From: Branchiostoma floridae
Taxonomy: Eukaryota > Chordata > Leptocardii > Amphioxiformes > Branchiostomatidae
Assembly: GCF_000003815.2 (NCBI RefSeq)
Contig: NC_049995.1
Span: forward strand, 3,278,788-3,342,787
DNA: 64,000 nt
Reading direction: 5' to 3'
Shown piece after piece: positions 22,801 to 34,700 of the stretch. Every line of letters starts with the position of its first letter. Position 1 is the stretch's first letter. The position numbers and the translations under genes were made by a program. Below the pieces are notes generated by a model, which saw only the letters and a list, made by a program, of their open reading frames with translations, ran no database searches and was not told the DNA's origin.

Positions 22801-23758
22801 GGCAATTAAGAATTACGAACAGTCACTTCAGATGAATCAAAGTGTATATGGTGAGGACACTGCACATCCTGACATAGCCTCCTTAATTAGCAACTTGGGT
22901 ACCTCCTGGAGCGACCTCGGTGATCACAGAAAGACGATCGGCTATTATGAACAGTCACTACAGATGATGCGTCGTATCTATGATGAGGACACTGCACATC
23001 CTCGCATAGCCGACATGCTTTATAACTTGGGTTCCGCCTGGAACGACCTTGGTGATCACAGAAACGCTATCGGCTATTACGAGCAGTCACTACAGATGAG
23101 GCGCGTTATCCATGGTGAGGACACAGCACATCCTGACATAGCCGACTCACTTAACAACTTGGGTGTCGCCTGGAGTAAGCTTGGTGATTGTAGAAAGGAG
23201 ATCGACTATTATGAACAATCATTACAGATCAGGCGGAGTATCTATGGTGAGGACACTGCACATCCTGATATAGCCTCCTTATTTAACAACTTGGGTAACG
23301 CCTGGAGTACATTTGGTGATCACAAGAAGGCGATCAGCTATCATGAACAATCACTACAGGTGAAGCGAAGTACCTATAGTGAGGACACTGCACATGCTGA
23401 TATAGCCGACTCACTGAACAACTTGGGTACAATCTGGAGTCACCTTGGTGATCATAAAAAGGCTATCAGCTATCATGAACAATCACTACAGATGAAGCGA
23501 AGTACTTATGGTGATGACACTGCACATCCTGACATAGCCGACTCACTTAACAACTTGGGTGAAGCCTGGGGTTACCTTGGTGATCACAGAAAGGCGATAG
23601 GTTATTTTGAACAGGCATTACAGATGAGGCGAGCTATCTTTAGTGAGGACACTGGACATCCTGACATAGCCGACTCACTTAACAAGTTAATTGTCGCTCG
23701 GAGGAACCTTGGTGATCACAGAAAGGCGATCACGTTTTTGAACAGTCACTACAGATAA
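19842..23758 (+). CDS. Locus B exon 4: GlnD/DUF294-like nucleotidyltransferase plus 18 TPR repeats, intact
   Basis: Acceptor TTTTGTGACAG. One open frame of 3917 nt runs to TAA at 23756-23758. It begins with the helical module [10 protein letters not shown] and [20 protein letters not shown], then an acidic DDDDPE segment, then [20 protein letters not shown] (about 20326-20385). That is the nucleotidyltransferase signature with both acidic residues present, followed by GFAFDGAMP (about 20572-20598). The TPR array starts near 21390: 17 full 44-residue units and a partial last unit ending FLNSHYR. Unlike locus A it has no frameshift, and it keeps about 8 residues in the pre-catalytic helix that A has lost. 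Joined to B1-B3 and to exon A1 the total is 4962 nt, exactly 1654 codons. Known family logic: such NTase domains transfer nucleotides to proteins or small molecules, and TPRs bind partners. What this one modifies cannot be read from the sequence. Confidence 0.92.
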
Positions 23759-25050
23759 GTGTCTACCCTATGGTGCCTATTGCCAATTGTGAGAACACCC
23801 TGACATTGCGAGCTCAATAAGTAACTATTCACATTATCTATATATTACTAATGGCTACCTCTTTTACTTAAGGATAGCATCTTTTAGTTACAAATATGTT
23901 ATAAATATTTCAGATGACATACTTGAAAAAGATTGCTGAAATGTGCAATTTGTATCTTTTTTTTACTGTACTTAGGGTATTGCATGCTGGACAATGCAAT
24001 TTTACTGATTTTCATTGTGACCGAGTATGTATTTTTTATCAACAATACCACAGATAAGAATTAATACTTGGTTAGCGAATGTTCACTATATACAGGGTTC
24101 TACCCAGAACTTTTTAGTATAGTGGAGGGGCTGGCAAAAATAACCCGCACCAACGCGCTGCACTTTCATGAAAATGGGTTCATTTTGCAATGACAGAGGG
24201 GGTCAAATACTACAAATATAATATACTGTTGTTATTCCTTTGTTGTGAAGTGGCAAAACTACTATTGTTTTGATCATTGCTCATTCACAAGTTTTTGCAG
24301 ACAATACTGACTGGAAAAGTGATGCCACTTGGTACAAAAATCTGTGAATTGTCATTAATCTTAGCAAAACTAACAAAGAAAATAGGGAAGAAACACACTA
24401 AATTTGAAAAATAGTATAGTGGAGCTGGCTGAGAGTATAGTGGAGGGCCTCCCTTATTCCACTCTCTGGGGAGAACCCTGATATATATACATAGGAATGC
24501 GTAGTTTTCTTGTAGGTGACACACTACTAGACCAGAAATGTACAAACTTTAATACAACAGACAAAATATTGACCTATATCATGTCATCTGAAAAAGAACG
24601 ATGTAAATAGAGAACTCCATATTTGTCTACATATGTTTTAAGAAGAGACAATAGATTTAAGCCAAAGATGGATGATATTATTGTCTTATTTGCATTTAGC
24701 CCATATTGGACATTTATATGCCATAAAGTCCCTTGCCATTGTAACTATCTATCTTAATCATACCGCTGCTCTTCTAGGGCGTTAATTATTACTGCCGACT
24801 GTGTTCATTACTTGTGAAGGCATTTTATATTAGCAGATAAGTAATTTGTAAAGTTCCCCAATGAAGTCATTGTCATTAAATAACCCAATTTTATTCACAC
24901 TACCTTCCACAACTGTAAATTATATAAAACGACATGTTTTGTATCAATAACAATTTTAACTCTTCAGAATTAAGAACAATCCGTATCTTTATGATAAGAG
25001 CAGTACAAGAAGATAAGAACAGACAGTACATTTTGTATGGTATAAGATTT
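23759..25050 (+). other. 3' flank of locus B, duplicated from locus A
   Basis: Homologous to 14461-15500, interrupted by a MITE at 24093-24480. No coding content is seen. Confidence 0.7.
24093..24480. mobile_element. CAGGGTTC-ended MITE (hAT-like)
   Basis: Ends CAGGGTTCTACCCAGA and TCTCTGGGGAGAACCCTG are inverted repeats. The interior contains repeated AGTATAGTGGAG segments and no open frame. It is absent from the matching position after locus A, so it inserted after the duplication. The target is AT-rich and the target duplication cannot be fixed. Confidence 0.75.
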
Positions 25051-26200
25051 ATTCAAATTACATTTAATTTATCATCAACCCTTTCCTCTACTTGAAATAT
25101 TGACAGCATGTTTCGTGTAGACTGTAAAATACATTTCCATTAGATTGCATTGAAATATTTTAGATTTTATTTTTCTTAACCATAAAACCACCTACAGGCG
25201 CAACACATCAGTTATGTACACTCATCAAGCAGTACATAGCCGAGTTTTGCTGAACCCCCGACCCCGGCGCAGTTAGTCAGTCACTAGTCATAGTCATACG
25301 GTGTATTACAGCCCGTTGGGGTTATACCGCCCCTTATATATATATATATATATACGGGGTAGCATGCCCTTTCTTCTAGCAGGTTTCCCGTCCGGGCGAA
25401 TGATGTAAATCACCATGTGGCTGATACGGTATGGAGGTTCGCCAGACCGGTACCTCCATCCGGGTGATTTGAAGTCAACAGCAGAGCCCTCAATACGTAA
25501 TCCTTTTCAATTTCGAAGGTATAATTCTGTACTTTGAGCTTATTTCTCTAGAGCTTTGCTCCGCGTAGGTTTGCCCACTCACTAGCGCCGTCTAGCGGCA
25601 GCTCTGACCCTGCAGCATGGCTTGTCTATTCGATCTTCGCAACCTTGCAATGACGAAGGCTTCGAAAAGCAACTGAACGAGGGGTTCGGTTTTTTAAGTA
25701 AAAAATACCTCAACTTCAACAGAATCAACTTCATATGTCAACAAAAACAAACAAACAAATCAAAAAGTAACGTTGAAACGACCTGGCCTCTCATTGGTTG
25801 CTGGCCGATCATAGAGACAATTCAACGCGATCTGTGCTTTCTTTGGGAACGCGAAATTTGCAAAATATCTGACCAAAACAATTTCTTAAAGAAAAACATT
25901 GATTTTTCAACTACAAAATTTCACAGATTGTAAATAAAGTAAGTGGCAAAATCAGGGAAAGTGCTACCAGTCTGTCAATGTTGATTTTGTCCCACACAAA
26001 TCTATGTGTACACACTTCTCTTATCAATATTTACACTTCTTTAACCCACGAGGTATTTCTGCGGACTTTGAAACACCGGACTAAGAGTTTGAGGGTCGTG
26101 CTTTTTCTACAAGCCGATTAGTGAATAATCCACAAACACGCGGCTTAAAGGTGGATCTTCGCAAATCCGCGATCTCTTAGTCCCCTACTCAATATTCTCT
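25050..26200. other. Intergenic region between locus B and the cystin-like gene
   Basis: Contains a (TA)n tract at about 25335-25353 and a CTCF-like motif at 25584-25598. The open frame at 25622-25933 has no recognisable protein signature and is not called. Confidence 0.5.
25584..25598 (-). promoter_or_regulatory. CTCF-like motif
   Basis: AGCGCCGTCTAGCGG matches the reverse complement of the CTCF core with one mismatch. It lies between the TPR locus and the cystin-like gene, where an insulator would be sensible. The core GCCGTCTAGCGGC is also near-palindromic, so another origin is possible. Confidence 0.25.
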
Positions 26201-26687
26201 CCAAGTTCTAGAACGTTATTATGCGGTGGAGCGTGCCGTCCCTTGGGCGACCACTCGTACACCAAGCCGGGAGGATCACTTTGGGGGATAAGCAAACACT
26301 GCAGTTGTACCGAGGCCTTTGTTTCAAGGGGCCGTGACGATTTCAGGCGCCGTAATCACTGCCCGATAACCCTTCAAAAGCGCCTCTTGGCAACAATTCA
26401 CCCGTGAACATCACAAGTAGGGAGGAATGATCACATATTTTCTTCAAACCGTGCGACATTGATAGCAGTCTATTGCTTTCCTGTACCTCAATTGAATATT
26501 TTTATTTTGATACCCCTTATCGTATTAGACTATTTATAATAGTCGTACAATGTAAGGAATTTTTTAATAGTAGAATGCTAAAATTAACGACATTAATTAA
26601 CCAAGGAGAGAAACAAAGCACAAATCGTCAGTCCTGCCGCTTAGCCGCGAACTCTTTGTGAAACGTTTGTTTAGTGCGCGCACGCTG

Positions 26688-26760
26688 ATTGGTCGGGAGT
26701 TCAAAGCGATTTAGTGACGTCACAGCGCCGTGATTCAGATGTCAGAAGCAGTCTTATAAA
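26688..26760 (+). promoter_or_regulatory. Promoter of the cystin-like gene: CCAAT, CRE and TATA
   Basis: Inverted CCAAT box (TGATTGGT, ATTGG at 26688-26692), a perfect palindromic CRE TGACGTCA at 26715-26722, and TATAAA at 26755-26760. Transcription would start near 26785-26790, giving a 5' UTR of about 170 bases before the ATG at 26958. An RFX-like half site GGCAAC lies at 26389-26394, but a full X-box is not seen. Confidence 0.65.
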
Positions 26761-26895
26761 GAGAGCGAAGCACTTGTTATGGTGCAGGTCTGGCGTGACC
26801 ACGTATTCTGCCGTGATTCCTCTTTAGAGGCTAAAACGTGCGTCAGATAGTGACTAAGCGGCGTATTTTGGACGCTTTCACCTGAGGGGAAGAAT

Positions 26896-26919
26896 ATGTC
26901 TTGGTCAGGGAAGCGATAG
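26896..26919 (+). other. Short upstream ORF in the 5' UTR
   Basis: ATG at 26896 with A at -3 opens a seven-codon frame ending in TAG, 38 bases before the main start. It could reduce translation of the main frame. Confidence 0.5.
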
Positions 26920-26957
26920 GGGTGTTTCTGACAGGAAAGAAAGCCAGGGATGCGAAT

Positions 26958-27533
26958 ATGGGGTCGGGGTCCAGCAAGAAAACGTCGGAAGACAAACCAC
27001 AGGGAGGCGTCAAGGGGCACGTGCAAAACGGCAAAACCAGGAAAACCATCCCGCAAGACCACGGGAGAGAAGACGGGAAGGAAAGAGGCGGTGAGAAACG
27101 ACAGAAACGGGACTCGAGATCTCTGAGTGTTGGTGTTGGTGAAAATACTGGGAGGAAATCACCGTACTGGCAGACTGAGAGTGATTTTTCTGTGTCTAAA
27201 AACGTGGACGCTGAAGTGAATATTCTAACGGGAGAGCTGGACGAAGCGCTACGGGACAACAGGCAGTACACCGGCGGCAGGCAACCCGCCAACGCCCGGC
27301 AACAAAAACCGCACGCCGGGGACTCCAACAACCATCAGACTTCTAACAGCCTTGCCGTCAAGAATGACAGAAACGCTGGCCGAAGAGAGCCAAGCTTGAC
27401 TCCCGAGGGTAGAACTCGTATCTCCCCGAGGCTGGGGAAGGATCCCGACGGCACGGGAGACGACTCGGGGGTCGAAAACTACTCGCCCGAAATCGACCAC
27501 GAGATAGAAGACACCCTAGCGCCATCGTACCAG
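26958..27533 (+). CDS. CYS1: Cystin-like gene exon 1: myristoylated N-terminal region
   Basis: Starts at ATG 26958 (context AATATGG) and runs 192 codons to the donor CAG|GTGAGT in phase 0. The protein begins MGSGSSKKTSED. Glycine 2 and serine 6 with following lysines form a standard N-myristoylation signal and membrane anchor, and vertebrate cystin starts the same way (MGSGSS). The rest is hydrophilic and probably disordered, rich in K, R, G, D and N, apart from a short amphipathic stretch around ILTGELDEALRDNRQY (about residues 92-107) that may match the leucine-rich helix of cystin. Cystin is a cilium-associated lipidated protein whose loss causes polycystic kidney disease in the mouse cpk strain. 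The full coding sequence assembles from four exons to 282 residues, longer than the vertebrate protein of roughly 150-160. The extra length lies mainly in this exon. Confidence 0.8.
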
Positions 27534-28621
27534 GTGAGTCGGGCTATCATTTTTCTCATCAGTCGCTACCTATGGGGTCATGTTTCACAGGACGGATATC
27601 AGACGACAGATGTAGTGACTCAGTATTTTTAGTACCACTCCTAAAAATATCTACTCTCCAACTAAAGGGTATCCTAGAGCTTCTTTTTGACGCCTTTTAA
27701 GTCGTTTTGTTTTTAATCGAGATTTGTTCTCGGTTAGAATTCTTGATTAGAAGTCGAGATAAATAATGCCCAAAAGACGTTCAAAACATGCAAGAGACAA
27801 ACCTCCACTTGGAGAGCACAAATACTACCCCCCTCCTAATCCTTCCGTTCCTTAAACTGCAAGAGGATATGTGCAACATTCCCACGATGACCCCTTGTAA
27901 ATAGAAGGGGCCAGTCCTCTTTTGTACATAGTTTAGTGTACACAAACTTAGTGCCCGGCCGTTTCAGGAATCTTGCTCAGGCGTAGGACGACTCCCGGCA
28001 ACGCAAGCCGCCAAGGGGCCCAATTGGAACAAAAAACACCCTTGTATGCAGAAAGAATTGTCCCCATTCACTAAAGGCAAGGTCCCCCTTTTTTAGAGGG
28101 GTAGGCTCGTATGTATACAAGTGGTCTATAGGCAGGACGTGCTATAGTAGGGTGGTTAGCAACGAGGCGACCACGAAACACACACAAAACACGCAAATTA
28201 CGACCAAATGAAAAGCCACTAATGCAACACGTTGTTGTGTGCGCCCAAACCACTTTCCTTAAAATGTTTGCAATTTTCGTTGTCCTGGATTGAATTCTTA
28301 CAAAGAAAACTCCATTTTCAACATCTACTCATAGATTCTGGTTGATATACAAACATATAGGTATCAAAGATTTGTTGATAAAACTCGCGGTAAAAACAAC
28401 ACAAACAACGCCGTCGTTCCGTGGTAAAATGATCGCCCCTTCGGACCAAAACGTGCCCTGCCTAATTGAATTATCGCCGCCGTAAAATCAACTTATCCCC
28501 GGTAACTATATATGGTCATCAAAACGTGGAACGCATTCAGGACTAATTGAATCAAACAGGTGTCATGATACAACCCATGACCCCCGTGGACAGTTGAAAC
28601 ACGCATTCAATTTGTTTTATC

Positions 28622-29130
28622 TTCGATTAAATCATGATCTAATACGAATTTGTGTTTTGAAATGGATACAAATTATAGTATTTCAATACAACAAGCCTTT
28701 AAAAAAAGGATTGTACTTTGATTCACAATCAAAAGTACATCTGAGCTACAACGGCGTCGACAAAAAAACACATACATCCAATTTGGTTTACCTTTGATTA
28801 AATCATGATCTAATACGTATTTTTGTTTTGAAATGGATACAAATTATAGTATTTCAATACAGATAGCCTTTAAAAAGATATAAAAGAGATTGTACTTTAA
28901 TTTATTCTCAATCAAAAGTACATCTGAGCTACAACGAGGTCGACCAAGAAACGTACATCCTATCTGATTTACCTTTGATTAAATCATGATCTAAGAAAAA
29001 TTTTCTTTATCAAATGGAAAGAAAACATAATGTTTCAATGCAACTAGCCTTTGAAAAGATATAAATGAAGATTGTACTTTGATTTATTCACAATCCAAAG
29101 TACACCGGAGCTAGCTATAACGGGGTCGAC
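28622..29130. repeat. Tandem repeat, three copies of ~170-185 bp
   Basis: Three units beginning TGATTAAATCATGATCTAA (about 28624, 28794, 28976) and ending with a GAGCTACAACG...GTCGAC segment. Intron 1 of the cystin-like gene. Non-coding. Confidence 0.85.
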
Positions 29131-29139
29131 CGTTTTTGT

Positions 29140-31190
29140 TTGCTCTTCCCTCCTCTAAAATCAATTTTGAAACGTCCCCACCGAAATCGTTACTGGAATA
29201 CAAAGGTGTTGCGTGGGAACACTGTAACCATTTATTATCGTACCAATGAAAATACAATTACGTAAGTCAATTAGGCGTTCAAGCATTCTATTGGTGGTTT
29301 GATTTATCTTGGGTTGCGTGCAAGGGTGCGAAACACGCTAACGACACATTGAAAACACATTGACTAGCAACCGTAGATACAAATGCAAAAGAAGAGTGTT
29401 TCGTCCAGTCTCGCATTGGAAAAAAAAATAGATATTTGTTCGCATGTCAGCAACAATTCCACAAAGAAGAAAAAAAGAATTCGCAATAATGTTCTTAGTG
29501 AGGCACTGACATAGTAGTCTCAAATTGTGCATTGACCTTATCATATTGATATATGATACTTTACATACACGAAACTGGTACATTTCTTTGTGTTCTATTG
29601 TTCTAAAAAAACAGTCTAGAACAATAAGAGCCCATAAGAGTAGGTAGCAGAAAATCATCGAGGTTTTATGTTAATATCGATTAATCTAAAAAAAGTCACC
29701 AAAATTGTATTATGGATTTTTCCGTTTATTTTCTGAAGTGCTCTCAGATTATAATAACAAAATGTGACATGCTTCATATTTTATGCCTGGTTGAGTTCAT
29801 TCAAAACGGATTATGTAACGTCCCAAATGTATTTTGAAATATGATAAATTTTCATTGATATAACAGACATATAGCATACTTAAGCAACTTTTTCATTGAT
29901 AATCTCAATAAAGTTAGATTGAAATTCAACTTTACATAAGGTAACATTACGAGATTTTTGTTATTTCCATTGGCCTTGATAACATCGATTTTTTCCTGAG
30001 TCCATTCTTCGACAAGTGGTAGAGAATGCAGAACTTAATACTCCCGAACGTTATACCAGTACTTAATATTAAAAACAAGAAGCGCTTTGTTCTAAACCTC
30101 TGGTTCAGACTTTTAGTAGCAACGCCCATTATAGATAGTCTACTTCAAACTCTAAAGTGCTGTTGTATAGGTTTTCAAAATAAAAGTCTTAAACCAAGAA
30201 ATAAAAAATAAAAACATAAAATTTGACAGAAGCGTAGACAAGATCTTATTGGTCAAACCGCTAATTACCATTCTCTCATTGGTTGAACTGCTAATCATGA
30301 TAGGCAGTCGCGTGCTGTAATTTAACAGTATAATCTACAACACTGGCATTTCAAGTGCGTACCCACCTACACAAAATCAATACTAAAGGTTGGCGTTTAG
30401 TATCAATGATTTACATGGCACGGAGATATCAAGATTTCAACCTTTTAATAGATAGCCTTTGTACCGTACGAAACACATAATTAGTACATTGTTGTAGGAC
30501 GCGTCTTTGAACCCGTCACATTTGGCGAAAATCGATCGGACGACGATTTTGAGGCAATCGCCCGAGCCTCGCTAATGGTAATAATAACTTAATTTGTAAT
30601 AATAATAACATAACTTGTTCAAGGTACAAAGAATGGCTTATATGTGACAGGGACGGTTTTCAGGTGAAAAATACGCGCAACCCTCTGTCGATCTTAAATA
30701 TGGCCGATCTCCCATCGATACGCCCGAAGATCGTGGATAATGTGACAGGGGTATCAAGCAAATCACGATCTTAACCATATTTGCCACGCGATCACAAACT
30801 GAATGCATTCTTGGGATAGACGTAAATGCATCGTACGAAATTCATCTGCCTTGCTACGAAAATGGTTTTCTTAGATTCTTGTCGGTAGTTAGTTCAGTCA
30901 CAGCCTGCTTGACAATTCTACGACATCAAAAATCGTTCGGGCGTTTGAACAAGAAGTTTCGTCAACGCAACAGGAAATGTATTCCTTTGCATGGGGGGTT
31001 TCCGTTTGATCGCAGACCTTTGATTTAGAATTCCACTGTTGCATTTGTACGGCTTGGGGCAACGCAGCTTCCATAAAGGCATCCGGTTAGCGGTACCATT
31101 TTGTTTGCGGTTTGACAGTGGCAGTCTTACTCAGTTCTTTGTTGACCCTTGCCTAATATGTAACTCGACGAATAACTTCTAGGCTCTGTG
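29140..31190. other. Intron 1, no feature recognised
   Basis: AT-rich intronic sequence. Short open frames at 29338-29658 and 29947-30211 lack protein signatures. No transposon ends or tandem arrays are seen. Confidence 0.5.
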
Positions 31191-31760
31191 TCGGAAAACC
31201 TGTAGAACGGTAGTTAGTAAACAGAAACAAGAAGCAGGCAAAAAACGGTATACTACGGTAGCAAGCACAAAACAGTGGCAGTGAGTAAAAGTTATCGGCC
31301 GGAAAAACGAGGGCTACGAGATATAGAATCAGTAATCATCAAAAGCGGTATCAAGCATAAAACACTGGCAAGTAGAAAACGGCAGGACATTTCTGGACAT
31401 ACCTCAAAACGGTAGCAGCCAGGAAACAGCACAGTAGCTAGCAGCAGACGGTAGCTTGAGAAGAACCGTATCAACCAAAACGGTAGCATGCTGCAGCCGG
31501 GAAACAGTAGCAAGCAGCTAACGGCAGCAGCAAGAAAATGGTAGCAACCAAAAACTGTAGCAAACAGAACACGGTAGCAAACAGAACACGGTAGTAACTA
31601 GGAAACAGAAGCGAAATAAAAACAGTAGTAACCAAAACGGTAGCAGCCAGAAAACGGTAGCTAACAGCAAACGGTAGCAGCATAAAAACGGTACGTAGTA
31701 ACCAAAAATTGTAGCAAACAGAGAACTATTTCATTCAGAAAACGGTAGCGGACAAAAACG
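31190..31760. repeat. Degenerate AACGGTAGC short tandem repeat
   Basis: Dozens of irregular units of about 15-25 bases built on AAAACGGTAGCA and ACCAGGAAACAG. The strand is strongly A/G-rich. Open frames on the minus strand here are repeat artefacts. Confidence 0.8.
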
Positions 31761-34700
31761 GCAAATTTACCGATAATACTTCACCATCATCTGCAATGAA
31801 TGCTACATTATAATTCTCCATAGAACACTTTTAGTTTAAGCGTAATAAACATTTGATTTTTCAAATCATACCTTAATGGCATCTTTATCTTATTCTATTT
31901 CCTTTTTTCGCAAGGCTTACTATTTAAAGATCTCAGCTTTAACTGGGGCACCAAAAATTCTTCTAAAAGTAGACCTAATTCCCGGTCTGATGTTTCTCAG
32001 CACTTAGTCATATTAGCGGCTTTAGTAACCATGGTTACGGCTTCAGTGTATGACGTGTTCTTAGATTTTATAGTCCCGCTTCTGAACCAAAAAATCTTAT
32101 GTTGGACGTACTCTTATGACTTAAAGTTATTCTAAGGACAAGGCCTTTTATAATTCACGCACCAATTTCCAAGAATTGATGTATTTAATCATCCCATCTA
32201 TCCATCAATTGCAACATAGAGAGATATATGAGCTCCCATTTCTTTGTTCACGTTTTTCTTGCTCGCTCATAGTGTAAATATATCTTTAAATTTGTCCCTT
32301 TTTACAAACGCTTTGCTATACTGACGCGTTGAAAACGGCGCCATATAAGAACAAAAACACAGCGACATAAAAAGCTACAAATCCGTTAGGAGCTTGATCT
32401 TAAAACAACACAAAACAGGACAATCTTTATTCTAAAATAAATTTCTGTATATGCTTCGTTTTTAATTCTATATGCTAGTGAAAAATAAGAAATTAGTCAT
32501 ATCCTTTGTATCCTAAAATAACTAACCTTAGAAATAAGTCGTAAAATCATTTTAAAGAAAAGCTTTATTTAATACCTTTAGAATTACTTCCCGATCATGC
32601 TTCTTATACAAAGTAATCCAATACACTTACTGTGAGTGCCACGTGCTCAAAACACGCGACAAACGTTGTCTGGTGAAAGGCCAAGACTTTAAAGTGTCAA
32701 TCAAAGACATAGCCTACATTTTTCCGAGGTTGAAAATTGACGTGGTACAAAATATACACACACTCTCCTAATACATATAAAACTTAAAGAAAATGGAAAA
32801 ACAGATTCCATCAGATTTTCCCTGTTTAGAACAAAATTATGAGTCATATATTCTTTGTAAAAGCAATATTATTCATTACAGAGTGTAGAAGATATGTACC
32901 GTGTTCGATAGTGCGTGTAAGTTGTGTTTGAATCCTAGCCTACGGCGACTGGACGGACCAACGCGAAGGGTTGTACGTGCGGATAGACACTCGTAAAGAG
33001 TCGGTCTATTATACAAACGCGGGGGGGGGGGGATGCTGGTATTTAGACGTTAGACAGCGGGATTTGATTTTTTCTTTCTAGAATTGACGAAATTCACGAT
33101 GATTTGCACGCCTTTCAACTAAAAAAACCCACAATACTGCTTTGCTTGGTTTCATCCGTAGCCCTCGTTGGGCCTTTGACATTTTCACCACTTTAGGTGT
33201 ACTGACTTTGAAGGACGGTACGTGAAAGTATATTTAATTGGCGTTTGATCCATGCAAGGTTGTTGATCCATGTAAGATATCACGAAGAGCCCTGGCTTTG
33301 CGTCCATTTCTATTTGCTAAGCTACTCAGTTTTACAAATTTCATGTAACTCTATTGACCTTTGATTTCATAAAAATATGTATAACGAAAATAAACTGTAT
33401 ATGGTTGAAGTATATGTCCATGCTTCAAAGAATACGGACATTAAAGACAACCAGAAAAAAATTGCGTTTTGAAAATTGCGCATAATTTTTCTGGGTTCCA
33501 AACGGACCTACTCGAACTAGTCACACATTCTGTTATATGATATATACAACAATAAGTATGCATATACACAGTATTGTGTCAATCTACAAAACAAACGTAT
33601 ACGTAGCCTAGAAGACGGTATAGTAGATAATAATTGACAAAGTCCCAAAGTGTATTTTGCTTCGGAAAAAATAATGTTCCATAGGTAATTTCGAAAATAT
33701 AATACCTTCTTGGTCTGCACGGAGCCCGCTTGGATGTCTGAGAGTCAAACAGATCAATTATGATATAATTGTGCCAAAAATTCGTAGATCAAATCATTCC
33801 GTGTAAAGGCCCTAGACCACTTTAGGACACGTGTATTTTGTTTAACGTTAAGAGAAACCTAAACAACGTACACTTCAATAGGTAACCGAGCTCTCGAAAT
33901 TTATGACATCATATCTAAAAATATAACCTATCTATTTCCACTCAACAAAGAGGGACAAAAGACGAAAAACACGTTTATTGAAACTCTGTCAACTGTAGCA
34001 ACAAACCCTCTTGGAACCGTACTTCATTTATTTTTAAAGAGAAAGTGATATTTGTTTTGCTTCCCGAAATTCGGAGTTTTTCAAAACAAGAAGCGTTACC
34101 TCTTCTTATAGATACGTGAATAGGAAATTTGCTACATGTTTATTTTATGACATACAGGTAGGAAAATACTCGGTACATTTTCGGCCACCCCCGTCTTTAG
34201 TACCCCACGTGCCCTTTGCTTTTAAGTCAGGAAACCCCAGATGGGGTGGTGTAAATTTCATACCGTTTCGTGTAACCGAATCAGACACAAGGCCACCTGT
34301 GGTTGGCCCCACCAAGATTCAATTAACCCAAACAAAACAAAAAGGGGTGGGGAGCACTTACCAACCGACAGGGTAGATTTAAAACAACGTAGCGGTCTAC
34401 TTCAACCCAGTGGTTGGCAACACTTAAAATGAAGTAAAGCATTGCTTGACGACATGTTATACGGAACGGTTTTGATAACGTTTGGTTTAATTATTTTTAA
34501 ACATTCTCATACAAAGCAACGCCTTAGAAACGGTTTTAAACAACAGGACACACATACAATTGTATTCGTAACAGTATAGGGAGGGGGTTTTGTGTGTGAC
34601 CGCATTTAACCTCCAGTCGCAACACTATCTAGTTACGTTGGTTGTGGTAGGATAGCCATGTAACCTTGACCGCTAACATTGTTGAAATCACTCACTGCCA

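Noticed and set aside
26901-26957. Upstream extension of the cystin-like frame (19 codons)
   Set aside because: It would begin at TTG, not ATG, and would bury the myristoylation signal that starts exactly at 26958.
27534-27632. Extension of exon 1 past 27533
   Set aside because: A consensus donor CAG|GTGAGT lies at 27533 and the phase fits exon 2; the extension has no conserved content.
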